Source of the DNA: Dryococelus australis
Lineage: Eukaryota > Arthropoda > Insecta > Phasmatodea > Phasmatidae
Direction of reading: 5' to 3'
Length of the DNA stretch: 64,000 nt
Assembly: GCA_029891345.1 (NCBI GenBank)
Contig: CM056994.1
Span: 139,088,457-139,152,456 of the forward strand
Below the pieces are notes generated by a model, which made no database searches, was not told the DNA's origin, and saw only the letters and a program-made list of their open reading frames with translations. Positions 36,546 to 49,404 of the stretch are shown here, piece after piece; the stretch's first letter is position 1; every line of letters begins with the position of its first letter. The position numbers and the translations under genes are program-made.

Positions 36546-39500
36546 ACTATAAGCTTGGCATAGCATAGAAAGTTACTTAAAAGTATTATAAATGCGTACC
36601 GTCACAGTCACATCTTCTTTTTATAATGTGGGGCAAAAATTACCTTTCGTTTCGATTATAGATGTGAAACGAATTACGGGAGAAACTTGAGATACTCCCT
36701 GTGCCTTGACAACACTGGTTTTTAAATATAAATTCTGGAAAATAAGCAATGGAGGAATATTCGAAAATTTAAGGAGGCGGGGATCTTCCCACCCTTAAAA
36801 CAGAGGTAACTGCAATGCTACTAACCTGAAGAAATATGTATACACATCAATTATTATTTATATGTAATATTTTAGACTATTTTTCCTAACGAATTTAATT
36901 AAACAGGAATACGATATCGTAGTACTTAAATACGCTCAACAAGAGGCGATCATGTATAGGATTAAAAACATGAAAAATCTGTTCATAACATATAATTGGT
37001 GATTAGTTTTTACCTCAACGGTATTCGACGCAATGAAGCAAGAAAATGCCTTATATTGCAATCCACATCTACACTAAAATGCATGACACGGCGCTTACTA
37101 AAATTATTACAAATGCTGTTTTTAAAATATGATTGACAAACAAATTGAGGATAATATATTACCCTCGTTTATTTATCACAGTCGTAACAGTCATGGCTAG
37201 ACTATGGTAAATTATCTTGTTAATGATTCACAGAACATGTTTTAAGAGAAAGTTGATAAACGCATCTCAGGATAATTTTCGATTTCAGTGAGAAGACTCC
37301 GCCGAACCACCCCACTACTCATCTTTGTTTCCTTCGTTGATCCGTTGCCTGAAGTTCCAACCAATCCTAAAACTGTCATTATCTCCATAATAATACCGTT
37401 TGAATGTTTCGTCAGCAGACTGTTGTTGCATTTTCGGGAATATGGAACTGGAACGGAGTAGCTCATGACTATATGCTGGAACTTTTTTATGTTGCTGCAT
37501 TCTAGTGGATAACGTTTTTAATTGTGAACATTATATTATGCACAGAATATAATATGACCTTATGCAGTTGCCAGTATAATATATTATTTATCTATGACTA
37601 AATTGAGAGAAAGGAGACAGCCTAAAATTATTACGTATGTAGCCATTTTAATACAAAACTTCTGTTTGAATTGCATGACAGCTTTTGATTGTGATAAACA
37701 GAAAAATACATTTTCGAGTTCGCTTGAATAGCAAAACTTTAAAGGTGAAGTGATTTTTTTCTTATTGGAAAATACATTTTAGCTTGAAATCTGTACAAAT
37801 AATACTTGCCAGTGAAATAACTTCAACATGTGATAGTATGTGGTTGGTTGTCGCAGAGCCATCCTCTGGGAGAAAATCTGTTCAAATTGTACAAAACAAT
37901 TGGACTGAAATATTTGCTTCACATTAATTTTAACTTCCATCATTTTCATGCGACATTACGTCAACAAAAGCAAAATATAATTCTTGGCCTTCTCTTCTCT
38001 CATTGCTACAAATATGTGCTCTTCGTAGCCAATTTTTGCAAAACCTTTCATCTGAAACATTGCATTCATTATAATTTCTGGATTTCTATTAGAGTGGGCA
38101 GGTTCTTTATATTATGAGTGGGAGTTGTTTTGTTGATGACACTACATGGAAATTCCTCTCATCTCAATAATTTGCAACAATGGACTCTTCAATAAAAGTA
38201 TTTCACGCAGAAAGAACCACACACGTATATATTATATTAAAAACGTAAAAAAATAGTTTTAATATTAGGTAATTATTACTCCCAGTTACATTTACCATAA
38301 GAAAGTCAGTTACTACTTCGTATCTCTCTGACACACGAGATTCTTCTGTTTTCCTATATTCAACTCTCTTGCACTCAAATTATATCTGAGTCAAACACAT
38401 CCATTGTCTATTTTGTCAAACTGTCACCACATAAATGAGATACGTTTCCCCATTTCCCGCTACATCAGGAAGTTCTCACTCCAAATTTGTCTTCTTTCAT
38501 CAATCTACTTACTACTAGGGTATTGTTTCCCTTGAACTATATGTTTGTTATATAGTAGTTGTTTTCTTTAAACCATATTAATACTTTTACATATCCTAAT
38601 TAATGTATTCATACAATTCATATCAGTATCAGAATGTCTTTCAGTGAATTACATTGTTTATCATCTCGTACATTTACGACTCAAATTATTGACACGGGAT
38701 GTTGCAGAGAAATAGGAATATAAATAAAACCAGCGATAGTATAAGGATCCAAAATTACAGATCAATAAAAATAATCTTAACTTGCGAGAACACCACCACC
38801 ATGAAATACCAAACCAAAAAAAAAGTGCTCAAATTATATTACAATGAGTGGGCACGAATGCAGTGCGTTGTCCCTTTAGTGTAACTATCTAAACTCGGCT
38901 ACGCTTTGTTTGCATGAGGCGGAGAAGTATCCTAAAAGTAGAACTTCAGCAGGGCTTCAGGAAAGTTGGAAGTTCTCGCTAAAGGACTATCGTTCAGTCC
39001 TGTCGTAGATGACATGTTGTACAAACACTAACCTCCTTTGGTAAAACAGATGCATCTTATACATACACGAATGAATCCTATAAATAACGAATAAATGTGT
39101 TTTAACATAGCAAAACTTTTTCAAATTACACAGCTTTAATAGTAAAGGTTTTGTAATTTTTCTGTGATTTGAAAGAAAACTGCTTACAACATTTAGTTGT
39201 TCATTATTGTATCAACAAACAAAAGTATTTCGTGGCCTTGTGTGACATGTGTTAACATTAGAATATTAGGTGTAAAATAATGTATATTGTATCAGATGTG
39301 GTGTAGCAATGTATAACACGTTACCATACTCCAGACACAATGCAAGACAACAGCTCTCGTCTGTATCCTGCTGAACTGCTACATTGCACGTGGTATTTAT
39401 TAAATCTGCTGGGCACTGCACCCTTCACCTTCTTCGGCGCTCACGCCGCTCTGCACGAGACATCAGCTCTAGCTCCTGTAAGCCTTAACGGCATTCAAAA

Positions 39501-42500
39501 CAAACTATTAATTTCTTTATGTGGTTCGTGTATAGTTCTTACTTATTAGTTACTCTAACATCACCATAATTTATTCTCACGCACACACAGTGTAAAAGTT
39601 GCGCCCTTGGTTTACATGACAATTTCAAGTTATAAATTATTAAAACCAATTAAAATATGTTAATAAAATAAACAATTACTATTAAAACGTGTTCCTAATT
39701 GCCTTAGTTTTCAGTTGCGAGTAATCGCATACGTATCTAATAGGTAGTTTCCTTTTATTATCATTTTACGTGTTAAAATGTTGGATCAATCATATTTTTC
39801 AGTAATTTGGTGTATAATTTAAAAATTTAGTTACTCAGTAAAATCTTATATTTTTCTTTTAAAACCACATTGGTGATATTGTAAGATTCTAATGGACAGG
39901 GGCTCTGCGGAAAAGATATATGGATATGAATATTTAACAATCAACTGGAACCCTCTTTTCAATATGGAGAGGAGTGAGAGCGAACAGCAATCTGTCCGAC
40001 TCCGCTGCTGCTAAGGAAGTGAGTATTTCATGTGCCTGAAGCAAGAGAGCGCCACCAGTTATATACTTTTCTCTCTCCCACACACACTTACACCGCACAC
40101 GAATAGTTTTCATTAAAATCTCTACGACGACACGCAGACCATGTTAACGTCTGTTAACTAAGTACGAGACTTTAGCTGGGGTTGAAAACGTTTCCCATTA
40201 TACTTGTTCAAGCAAAATTGTACGTTTACTTCAGTCCACGACTCGTGTTGTGAAGAACTGTTCCCAGTATAAATAATATATTTAATAAAATATATATTAA
40301 AGAGCTAAAGTTACTATAAAAAACCATTACTATATTGAGTGTTTCAAAAAATTGCGCCTAATGGAATACTGTACACAACAATCATATATTATAAAAATTA
40401 ATTTTATTTAAAATCTCCCTGACATAAATTTGCTATCACCTAAATTCATTTCACGCATCGCAACAGCCATCATTCAACTCATAATAGTTGAAAGTTTAAC
40501 AGTGCGATGTAAAATACGATACTCAGTTGTAATACTTGTTCGCATAATGCATTATTCGTTGTTAATATATTGTGGAAGTTGACAACAACATATTGTGAGA
40601 ACAGCGATAACAAGTGACTATAATTCTCAATACTATATCAATAAGAATACTAATAAAATGCTTCGGTTCGTGAAAGTAAACTGTTATTAAACTCCTATTT
40701 GTTTGTTAGTTTAACAGCGAGACCTTTCGATGGTTAATATGTTTTTTTATATTCACATAGTAAGTAGTCTATTGTATTATTACATGGAAGTAGTAGTGGT
40801 TCAAGAATTGTTAGAGGTACTTATATTTTACTCGCTCAGTAAGAAATGAACATATACGAAGATTATTATATATTGAATAAGTAGCTTGAGTAAATTACAC
40901 ATCCTACCAAATACAATATTGCCTTACGACTATTAAATGATTGCTAGTATAAATAACTTACACAACTGACAAAATATAATATCAAGTGAACTGCTGATCA
41001 GACTGGACAGACAATACGATTTTCCCAAACATTAGCTCAGTCCAACATCTTCTCTCATGGTACAAGAAAACATCTCAACATACATCCTCTACCCACTTCA
41101 ACACAATGGCACATCTCTCCAAATACAACAAGTATCATGTTAACATTGCCATCCAAACTTTACAGACACTCAGAAGACAGGTTTGATTAGAACTGTACAC
41201 AAAACTCCATCAACTGTCTTTGCATATACGCTTTCACAAGTAAAATTACCGTACACAAATAAAATGTGAAGTATATCGATATACAAAAAAGAAACTTTTC
41301 CTAAATTACTGCATAATATAGGCCTACTCTAAAACAAAATTAAGATCCAAATAAAGCACGTGAGTCACTCAAATTGTGTTTTCCCATACAAATATATATA
41401 GACAAGACTTGTTAATTAAAAAAATATCACTTATTCAAAATGTTAAGTGTTGGTTCGACCCTTCTAGGTTAATTATATCTAAACTGGTTAGAAATTATTT
41501 ACATAATTAAACCATGTTTCAGCTCCCAAAAAGCCTAAGTGTTGTTTAAACGGAACTCTATTTGAATATTTCGGAAACTGCCTAAGTTAAAACGTATGTA
41601 CAGACCGATTGATTCACTACTTCAACCTTAATTAAGCAATTCGATTTTATACTATTCTATTCCATGATTCTAATCCCACTGTGTAAAATACTTGTATGCC
41701 GTTTAGTATTGCCTACATTTGTTAAAGCCCCATTCACTTGAACATTGACCATTAAATAAATATTGAAAATAAGTATACTTTTTAATTATCATTCTTTTAG
41801 AGGCCTGATAATTTTATTTCAGTGTATTATCAACTACATAAAAGTTGTATGGATTTTTTTTAAAACAAGAAAAACGAGCTCGAATCCCTAGCAAATATTT
41901 AATCCCCAGATAAAGCGTCCTGTTAGAGAAGTGAGATGAGGACAAACAAGGACAGTGTAATCTCTGCGTGGAGAATGGGTATGAGAAGGGGGTCGAGGGA
42001 GGAAGGCGACATTAGTTCCCCCATCCGCCGCTAAAAAAAGTGCGTTTATTGACATGCAAGTATTCCTTCAGCCGACCACGCATCACATACGCCTGGGAGG
42101 CGTGGAGAGCAGGATTACCCTGCGTTACATCACGTAAGCAGATGTAGAAGTCGGTTCACGTACGTTCTGGCAGATTCTCGCATGGCAGCAGAAAATACTT
42201 AGATCCCTGACAGTCGCCTAATCGCAAACGTTATCACAATCTTACCCATATTTAATTGAAAATTGAAAAAGCAAAAAATTTTTTTTCCCAAAAATAGTAT
42301 TTTTATAACAGATTATATAATAAATTTCACAAAAACCCTTGTTCCTAATCACATATTTACCTCACCCATTACATAGTTTTTCCCATCATTTTTAACTTTT
42401 GAAAACCAACTGTTCTAGGGTAAATATTCATTCTTTACATAATTTATTATCTTTGTATAACAATGTTTTATGTCAGAAAACAAAATTCTGTATCCACCCA

Positions 42501-43731
42501 ATTTTCGTTTAACTTTTTTTCTAGGTGTATGAACATTCCATCACCGAGAAAAATCAGACCCCGCGCTATTATGGTTGGCGTATTTCGCTTCCTTATTGCA
42601 TTCTCTATCTAAAAAAAGTAAGTCATACTCAAGTTCTAGTAGAGGCTACATGTTTTTCACATAAAAATACCTTAAATTAGCTAACACCAGTAATTTTATG
42701 CAAACACACACACTGACATAAATATATTTCACATCAAATATTCAAGCGCTTGCAGAAATGAACCAAACATATGCCCTACATGTGAACCGTAAGAGTAGAT
42801 GTTTTCATGAAGGCATTTGAAATACATTGCCAAAAACATGTCATCAAAGCATTCCTTCGAAATACTACAATCTATGTAACCACTCTATCATATAATATAA
42901 CATTTGCAGGCTTTATAATATAATATTATTATTACAAATTAAATACTCCATCTCGCATTCCAGTATTTGTTTTAGCTCGAGATAAAGCCCAGAAACATTT
43001 ACATTATCAATATATTTAGGAAATGTTAATTTAAAAATTATAATTCCAAATTATATATATATATATATACACATCACACTAAAAAACGTTTCCGTTTATT
43101 TATACATGCGTATCCTTGGTTCAGTTATCACATATAATGTCTATAAAAAAAACCATTACAATTATATATGTTGTCAATATTTATCGCAGAAAAAATTAAG
43201 GTCAACGGTGAAACCTTCGTGTTATGGGAGCACTATGAGAAAACCCAAGTCTCACATTCACTCCAGAAGAAAACTATATATATATACATATAGTTTTTTT
43301 TCCTATCTTATCATACCCCTCTCTCATATTATGTATATTCCTCTCTTAAATATAATTATGGATTTTCCTATACTAATAATAATATGTTGATAGGGTTGGG
43401 AACTCTGTTTCTATTAAATGAAACCTTCTCTTAACATGATGTATAAAAAGAAATTAATATATAATTTATAAAATAGTAATAATTTTCGTTATGTGATTTC
43501 GTTATGATAGTAATGAAAAATGTATATATAGATGCGTATTCTTATCGTTATTAGATTACTGAGTCTTAGTTTCAAAGGATATTCTAAAATTTCCTGCAAT
43601 TAACCTATGGAGATGCTCCCTAATGATAAATATTGAAAACATATATAATTGTCATGGTAATATATAAATATCATATTATGTGATAACTAAAAAAAGGATA
43701 CAAATGTATAAACTAACTGAAATATTTTTAA
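36546..43731. other. Long gene-poor AT-rich stretch
   Basis: About 7.2 kb in which I recognise no gene or transposon. Two GC-richer islands stand out (39330-39490 and 41930-42200). The frame at 39340-39549 has a protein-like start but no motif or splice context that supports it. A short (TA)n run lies at about 43051-43070. Confidence 0.45.
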
Positions 43732-43800
43732 GTGTGCTATATATATATATATATATATATAGCACACCAAATATATATATATATATATATATATATTTGG
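43732..43800. repeat. Two abutting perfect AT palindromes
   Basis: 43732-43767 is a perfect 36-bp palindrome (GTGTGC, an AT core, GCACAC). 43767-43800 is a second perfect 34-bp palindrome (CCAAAT, an AT core, ATTTGG). They share one base. Each non-repetitive arm is matched exactly, which a simple (AT)n microsatellite would not explain. Confidence 0.93.
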
Positions 43801-43854
43801 AGTGATAAATGTTAAATTCATTTTTACTAAACATATTGATAAGATGGGAAGTTG

Positions 43855-44820
43855 GGCATAAAGGGATCGGGGATCGGAGCCGGAGCCGGGGAGCCGCTAT
43901 CATGGCTGTCACTGACCTTTTACACCTGACCCATGTGACCTTTGACATTGACCTTCACCTTGTCCCTGAGAACCGCTGATCTCAAAAAACATTAAGAAAT
44001 CTTAAAAATTTCCAAAAACTCCTAACAAAATTCAGAAAAATATTCTTAAAAAAATACGAAAAATGCATCATTAAAAATTATTAGTAATTATTTTCAAAAT
44101 CATTGAAAGGATCGTCAGAAATGACCCATCGCACCCCCCGCCCCCCGCCAGCGCCCAGCTAAAAATGGCAGAAGCCGTCCTCGTACCAAATCAAGCCCTC
44201 GAATTCAAATTTTCGTCAATTTAATTAATTTGGGGGGTCTTCCTTCGGACCTACAGAGCAGTGGCGTCCATATTAGTTTTAATGGAATTCCCTATGCCAG
44301 ATCGATACAAGGTATAGAGATAGGAATCAGACCAAAGCATCAGCCATCCTGCATCTATATTGAATGCAGGTTACCTTTGACCCCGACCATGGCCTTTGAC
44401 TCGTGACCTTGATCTTTGACATATAAAATTAAAAGTAAAAAAATAAAAAAAAATATTCACAAAAAATTCCAAAAACTCATTAAAAAATTCCAAAAAAAAA
44501 AAACGGAAAATAAATTTTATTAAAATTATTTACAATTATTTAAAACTTATTAATTGTTTTAAACATAAATTTTAGAAGGTTCCCCCAGCACAATGCTCAG
44601 CAGACGACTGAATCCCTCACACCCAATCTCCTCAACAATACTCATTCCGCCATATTGCCTTTTCGTTCGCCATTTGTTTACATGATACTGGAGGTAGCCA
44701 TCTTTGTTTATATATTACTGGAGGACGCCATATTTGTTTTTTCGTCGGTTAATTGTTTGTACATTGCTGGAGGCAATTATCTTGGTAGGTGAATACAATC
44801 TTAGTAGGGGACGACTATTG
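43855..44820. repeat. Mosaic dispersed repeat, copy A
   Basis: In order: a GC-rich head (gggatcggggatcggagcc), a run of TGACCTTTGAC-like motifs (43910-43965 and 44365-44420), long A-rich stretches (about 43985-44070 and 44430-44570), and short 'cgccatcttggtaggtga / tactggagg' repeats (44650-44810). The same order of modules occurs at 49405-50140, which supports a repeat family of unknown type. No coding content. Confidence 0.65.
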
Positions 44821-45064
44821 CAATTTTCCATCCTATATTTCAAATATATTTTTTTTTCGATTAAATGGTATAGCTAGATGCATTATGCATGAATGACTAA
44901 ATGCTTAATTTACTAAATATTTTAAATACATATTTTTGTTATTAAAAATATAAATGCCAACAGGAGGACACGAGACACAAAAATAAAAATAAACCAATAA
45001 TTTTATAAGAATACTCTATTATTATTTTGTAAATACATTCTTCAGATGAAAGCACTTCATCGCA

Positions 45065-45437
45065 TCATCTGATATAACTCCGATCCTTACGTGCTCTCAT
45101 GACTGAAACCACCTCTTTCATGTTCGAGTAATCCCCACGTTGTTGCATATCAAACAAATATCTTCGTCTGTTTACAAGTTTGTTGGTATCTTCGGTAAAC
45201 ATATCGTCAGTATACTAGACGTCTTCTGCCTTCTTCGCATCACGTGTCAAAATAAACTTGCTGACGAAATGTGTGGGACAGTCGAGGGAATAAACATCGT
45301 CTTCAACACTATCACTGTCGTCATAGTCGTCATCAATGCTGTCTTTAAAATCGGCGTCACTTCCTGCTGCATCCTCAATATCTAGTTTACTTTTCTGTGT
45401 AGCAGGAGGTATATGTTCATCAGTATTTAGAGCTGAT
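45065..45437 (-). pseudogene. Acidic ORF directly downstream of the virus-like ATPase, one stop
   Basis: On the minus strand, just past the ATPase stop and in a different frame, an open frame reads from an IPPATQKSKLDIEDAAGSDA segment through a very Asp-rich tract (DSIDDDYDDSDSVEDD) to DRSYIR and a TGA at 45065. A single TAG at 45215-45217 interrupts it. It has no obvious start codon. It could be a second gene of the element, a C-terminal extension reached by frameshift, or a decayed remnant. The IPPAT motif also occurs near the ATPase C-terminus, hinting at an internal duplication. Confidence 0.5.
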
Positions 45438-45447
45438 GACCGTTATT

Positions 45448-46560
45448 TTAAAGTTTTTCGACCTCACACGAACATCTTGTAAGTGTACATTCCTCACAAA
45501 CCGACCGGACTGCACACATTCCGACTTTAGAATTAACTGCGGCGTCATAATCGTCTGCAGAAATGGTACCCATAGATGTAGCAGGAGGTATTGATGACAT
45601 CACTTGCTGGTTCCCAGTATACGAACCCTCTCGGCAGACAGCGATGAACTGATCGAACCCACGCCTGTACCTTCCCTTATGTAGCAGACAGTCCTTAACG
45701 ATCGTCCAAAATCCATATTCCTCGTTCCAGCACAAGGCACAGATATCTTTAAAATCTGATATAGGCATGTCCGTATTACTATGATCATCGTAAACATGAC
45801 GTAAATTCGTATCGTCCATGAGAAACAGCACCAACATGTTTGCATTGTCGCGAAGCAGTTGTTTGGTTATGCACGAATAAGTCTGGCCGAGGTACACGCA
45901 GTCATCGTTCGCGTGTCGACCCATGCTAAAGTATTCTTGAATGCAAATTTGTTTCTCGCAGGCAATGTCATCGAAGACAAATATCGAGTTTCGCAGTGCT
46001 CCACTCGGAGGTACGATGGCTTCGTTATCGCTGCATGGGAAATAACCCACGCCATACACAGCTTGCAGTACTCGTGCCAGTCGCTGGTATTTCGGTTGCT
46101 GAAGTACTTTGGAGTATAGGTACACATTCTCTCGCCGAAGGCCGTTCTCTTCTTCCAGCAGGCTCAGTAGGGCGCATGTCTTGCCACAACCCGATGGTCC
46201 CGCGATGATGCAGCGCACAGTATTCGGAAATAGGCTTCCGTGTCGTGATTCATGGGAGATAGCTTCATCTTCAGCATGAATGCGTATGGGTAGTGTACCT
46301 TCTTGCTTAGCGATACGTATGTTACCACTACGATCTTCTAGAACTGGTGAGTCCGATTGTACTTGCAGAGAACAAGGGCTACAAATTTTAGAATGTTTCT
46401 TTAACGCATCACTACGAGAAAAATGTATATGGCAGAATTGACATTCTAAAGTCACACTCGAACTTTTCACTCCGAAGGTCGTTGTTTCATGTCGCCGTAA
46501 ATTACGCAAAGCTGTGAATTCTTTACCCCAGAAGTGGCACAGCAGATGCGTCATTGACAT
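45448..46560 (-). CDS. Virus-like A32/FtsK-HerA-type packaging ATPase with N-terminal zinc-finger segments
   Basis: The frame is open for 462 codons; the likely start is Met at 46560 (MSMTHLLCHF), giving 370 residues. Residues 6-60 hold two zinc-finger-like segments: one degenerate (C-H-F-W-G-K-E-F..H) and one C-x2-C-x12-H-x3-C. The ATPase core follows: Walker A GPSGCGKT (residues 121-128), Walker B SIFVFDDI (192-199), a LGQTYS sensor block (about 224-229) and an LLRDNAN arginine motif (about 235-241). This layout fits the A32-like packaging ATPases of Polinton/Maverick elements and related DNA viruses, which pump DNA into capsids; that assignment is by motif only. No polymerase, integrase or capsid gene is visible nearby. 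A broken copy lies at 19815-20445. The lack of stops suggests a young insertion or retained function. Confidence 0.68.
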   Translation of the reverse strand: MSMTHLLCHFWGKEFTALRNLRRHETTTFGVKSSSVTLECQFCHIHFSRSDALKKHSKICSPCSLQVQSDSPVLEDRSGNIRIAKQEGTLPIRIHAEDEAISHESRHGSLFPNTVRCIIAGPSGCGKTCALLSLLEEENGLRRENVYLYSKVLQQPKYQRLARVLQAVYGVGYFPCSDNEAIVPPSGALRNSIFVFDDIACEKQICIQEYFSMGRHANDDCVYLGQTYSCITKQLLRDNANMLVLFLMDDTNLRHVYDDHSNTDMPISDFKDICALCWNEEYGFWTIVKDCLLHKGRYRRGFDQFIAVCREGSYTGNQQVMSSIPPATSMGTISADDYDAAVNSKVGMCAVRSVCEECTLTRCSCEVEKL

Positions 46561-48310
46561 TTTACGTCTGTACTGTTCCAAGTCTAAAATGATACTGAAA
46601 CGAAAATGTATAAAAGCATCGTATCTATACATTTTAACCGGCATCGGACATGAGTCATATGACAAATGGCTCATACTCAATACTGTATATAAGCCTATAA
46701 ACTTATATATGCATGCATCATACGGTTGGTGAACAACTGTATGTTCTGTACATATGGACAGAGGGCACAAATCGAAATATTGTGAAAGATTGCGAAAGAC
46801 TGATGGAGCGATGGAGCTATGGAGCATCCAATCCAATCCAGTTAGCGATGATGCAGGTCACAGCCCCATGCTCGTCGAGGTCAAAAGGCAGCCCTTCACA
46901 TTCGTAATTGAACTTCGCGGTACGGGAACAATCTGAGAAAACCCAAATACTCTTTTTCTATGGAAGAAAACACGCAGAGATTTACATAACAATATGTTAT
47001 TCGAATATGCTTGTAGGCATAAGTAGGCTACATATCTGAATATAGGCATTTAAATTAATTTAATATTCCCATATTTATATGCACACTTCTCTCGTCACAA
47101 AAAATGAGCGATCTCGTGTAGCTGATAATATTTCTAAGTCGTACTTCGGGTATGTTCGGCAGACTGCCCCTTCCCAAGTCACAGGCTCGTGCCCCATAGT
47201 GGGCGTGGCTAACTGCTGCAGGAAACATGGCTTTGGAGGAAAAATGATATAAAACCCTAATAATAGTTCTGTGAGCTCAGTTTTGTCCAAATATATTCCA
47301 ACACATTATATGTAATGCAGTTAAAGTAAATTAGTGGTGAAACCTCCGGAATTATGAACTAGTCTCTATCAGATCTGAGAAACAAATAGTGAATAATAAA
47401 TTTGAACAAACCACACTGGACCACTGAGAAAATTACTTCCAAATCATGCATAATTGTAAATATGAAAGAAGGTGTTACTTTATCATTCCCCTTGCCAACA
47501 CACACGAGATCTTTGAAAACATAAAGTGATAATCACTAAAAACATTAAATAATACATCATATGGAATAATGTTTTCATATCTATTATAATTAGAGACCAC
47601 GAAATGTCTCAAAATGAATGGCCTGTAGTCTATACTTCACATTCCAATGAATACCCGATCAACTACTGTATATTCACTGTTCGTTTCTCCAGTAAGCGGC
47701 CAATATTACTCTAAAACATACAGCACGTGATCCCTAAACGTCTTTCCTTGCCAGTTTCGTATTTACTTCGCACATTTCTGAGTGAGCCTTGTTAACTGTA
47801 ATCCAATGCAAAGGTAGTTAGGTCTATAATTGTGTAAAGTTTAGCTTGTCCTAAAAACAATACGCGTAGATTTCCTGTTCCTATTTTTTTTTCGTTCATA
47901 AAGTAAACGCCTATTAACATGCAACAATATATCATAACCAAATTCGGATTACAGTAAATAGTTATTGATTATTAAAGTGTTATAACAATAATTTACTACA
48001 GTATTATCTGCGGGAGTGATTATAGTCACTTGAAAGATCTACAGTTATTTAAACATACTCAAAATATTCACCTTTTAAAACATAATGACATATAGAATAC
48101 AGCAGCAAGCTAGTAGATATATTTCGAAGGAAACTATTCGCATTAATGTAAGCACTTCTTGATGCCTCTCGAGTTTTATATATGGACGTATTCACCCAAA
48201 TGTCAATAAAAATTACGTATTAAGACGAAATTCAATTTTTATTTTCATTTATACATGAACTGAAGTATAAATAAAATTGCTTGCATGTTTCATGTGTGTG
48301 TTATAGCACC
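46561..48310. other. Flank upstream of the ATPase
   Basis: No recognised gene. The ATPase frame stays open to 46836 but the extra 92 codons show no motif. Short frames at 46713-46936 overlap a less AT-rich patch of unknown nature. Confidence 0.5.
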
Positions 48311-48313
48311 ATT

Positions 48314-48353
48314 ACTAAAAGTGTTAAGAGCTCACTTTGGCGAACAGCCTATA
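48314..48353. mobile_element. End of a palindromic MITE (partial copy)
   Basis: Reads aaaagtgttaagagctcac and on to ggcgaacagcctata, the right terminus of the TA-flanked family found intact at 60744-60977. No matching left end was found nearby. Confidence 0.55.
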
Positions 48354-48680
48354 GTACCGTTACATCTAAGCTGGACAGTTCAACTGGACGTGTTTTGTCA
48401 TGATGTGGTTTCTCACCGAACTGCCTCGATTGACGATTCGTGCTAGTAATGGTCAGTAACCCAATTTGAAATACTTGGTGGCTGGCACACACCACACCGA
48501 CCAGGGACCTAACTGATTGGTGTATACATGTGTAAGTGTGCTTACTAGCATTTGATCTCTCACTGTTTTGCGCCATGTTATGTGAATGCTAGCTATTGTG
48601 GCGTACACAACTAACATTTGTTTGATAATATTTCACATTGGGATCACAAACACGATTCGCCAACATACATTTATATATAT

Positions 48681-48684
<4 letters not shown>

Positions 48685-48742
<58 letters not shown>
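48685..48742. repeat. (TA)n microsatellite
   Basis: About 29 uninterrupted TA units. Confidence 0.97.
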
Positions 48743-48745
<3 letters not shown>

Positions 48746-49404
48746 CGTTGTCAATTCCACAACTACAAAATATGCAAAATATACAACACCAATTTGATAC
48801 TAGCGTTATCTTGGACTGTCTTGCACACGAAACATTGACACATATACATATTTTCTAAATGAATGTTTCTTTTAAGAAGTACCTTCCTTGCGGGATAAGG
48901 TATTGCAGTTTATAAGTTTGAGTCCAAATAGGTTGACCAAAAACCTAAAATTTAACCGTTGGAAGATCGTATCCAGAGCCTGTAAGAAATAGGTACACAA
49001 ATAGAGATAGAGAATTGCATTTTCTTTATAACCCATTTACCAACATCTGACTCTGAAGTCCACGCACTTTGACCTCATACCTACCAAAATCGTAGAGGTT
49101 AGAGTGACGTAAAGGGTTGGGAGAGTGGAGTTACGTTTGAAATATTAGTAATATTACATGCAGTCAAATGAAAAGTTACTGAGCCAGAGTTCCAAAATGT
49201 CGTACAGGAAGGTCCATCCTGATCCACGCAAGTTCCATTTCGCAGTGGTTGTTTAACAATATTTATTGATTTATCACCAATTTGGTATACTTTCTAACTC
49301 TTTCTTCTCCATTTATTAGGTTTGGTAGTCAAGTCAGAAAATGAATAAATTCACAATAACAATTTAATTTGTAATGTTGTGAGTAGTATATAGAAATTAC
49401 GTTG

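Noticed and set aside
48586-48858. Open frame with Tyr-Ile repeats
   Set aside because: Translation of the (TA)n microsatellite.
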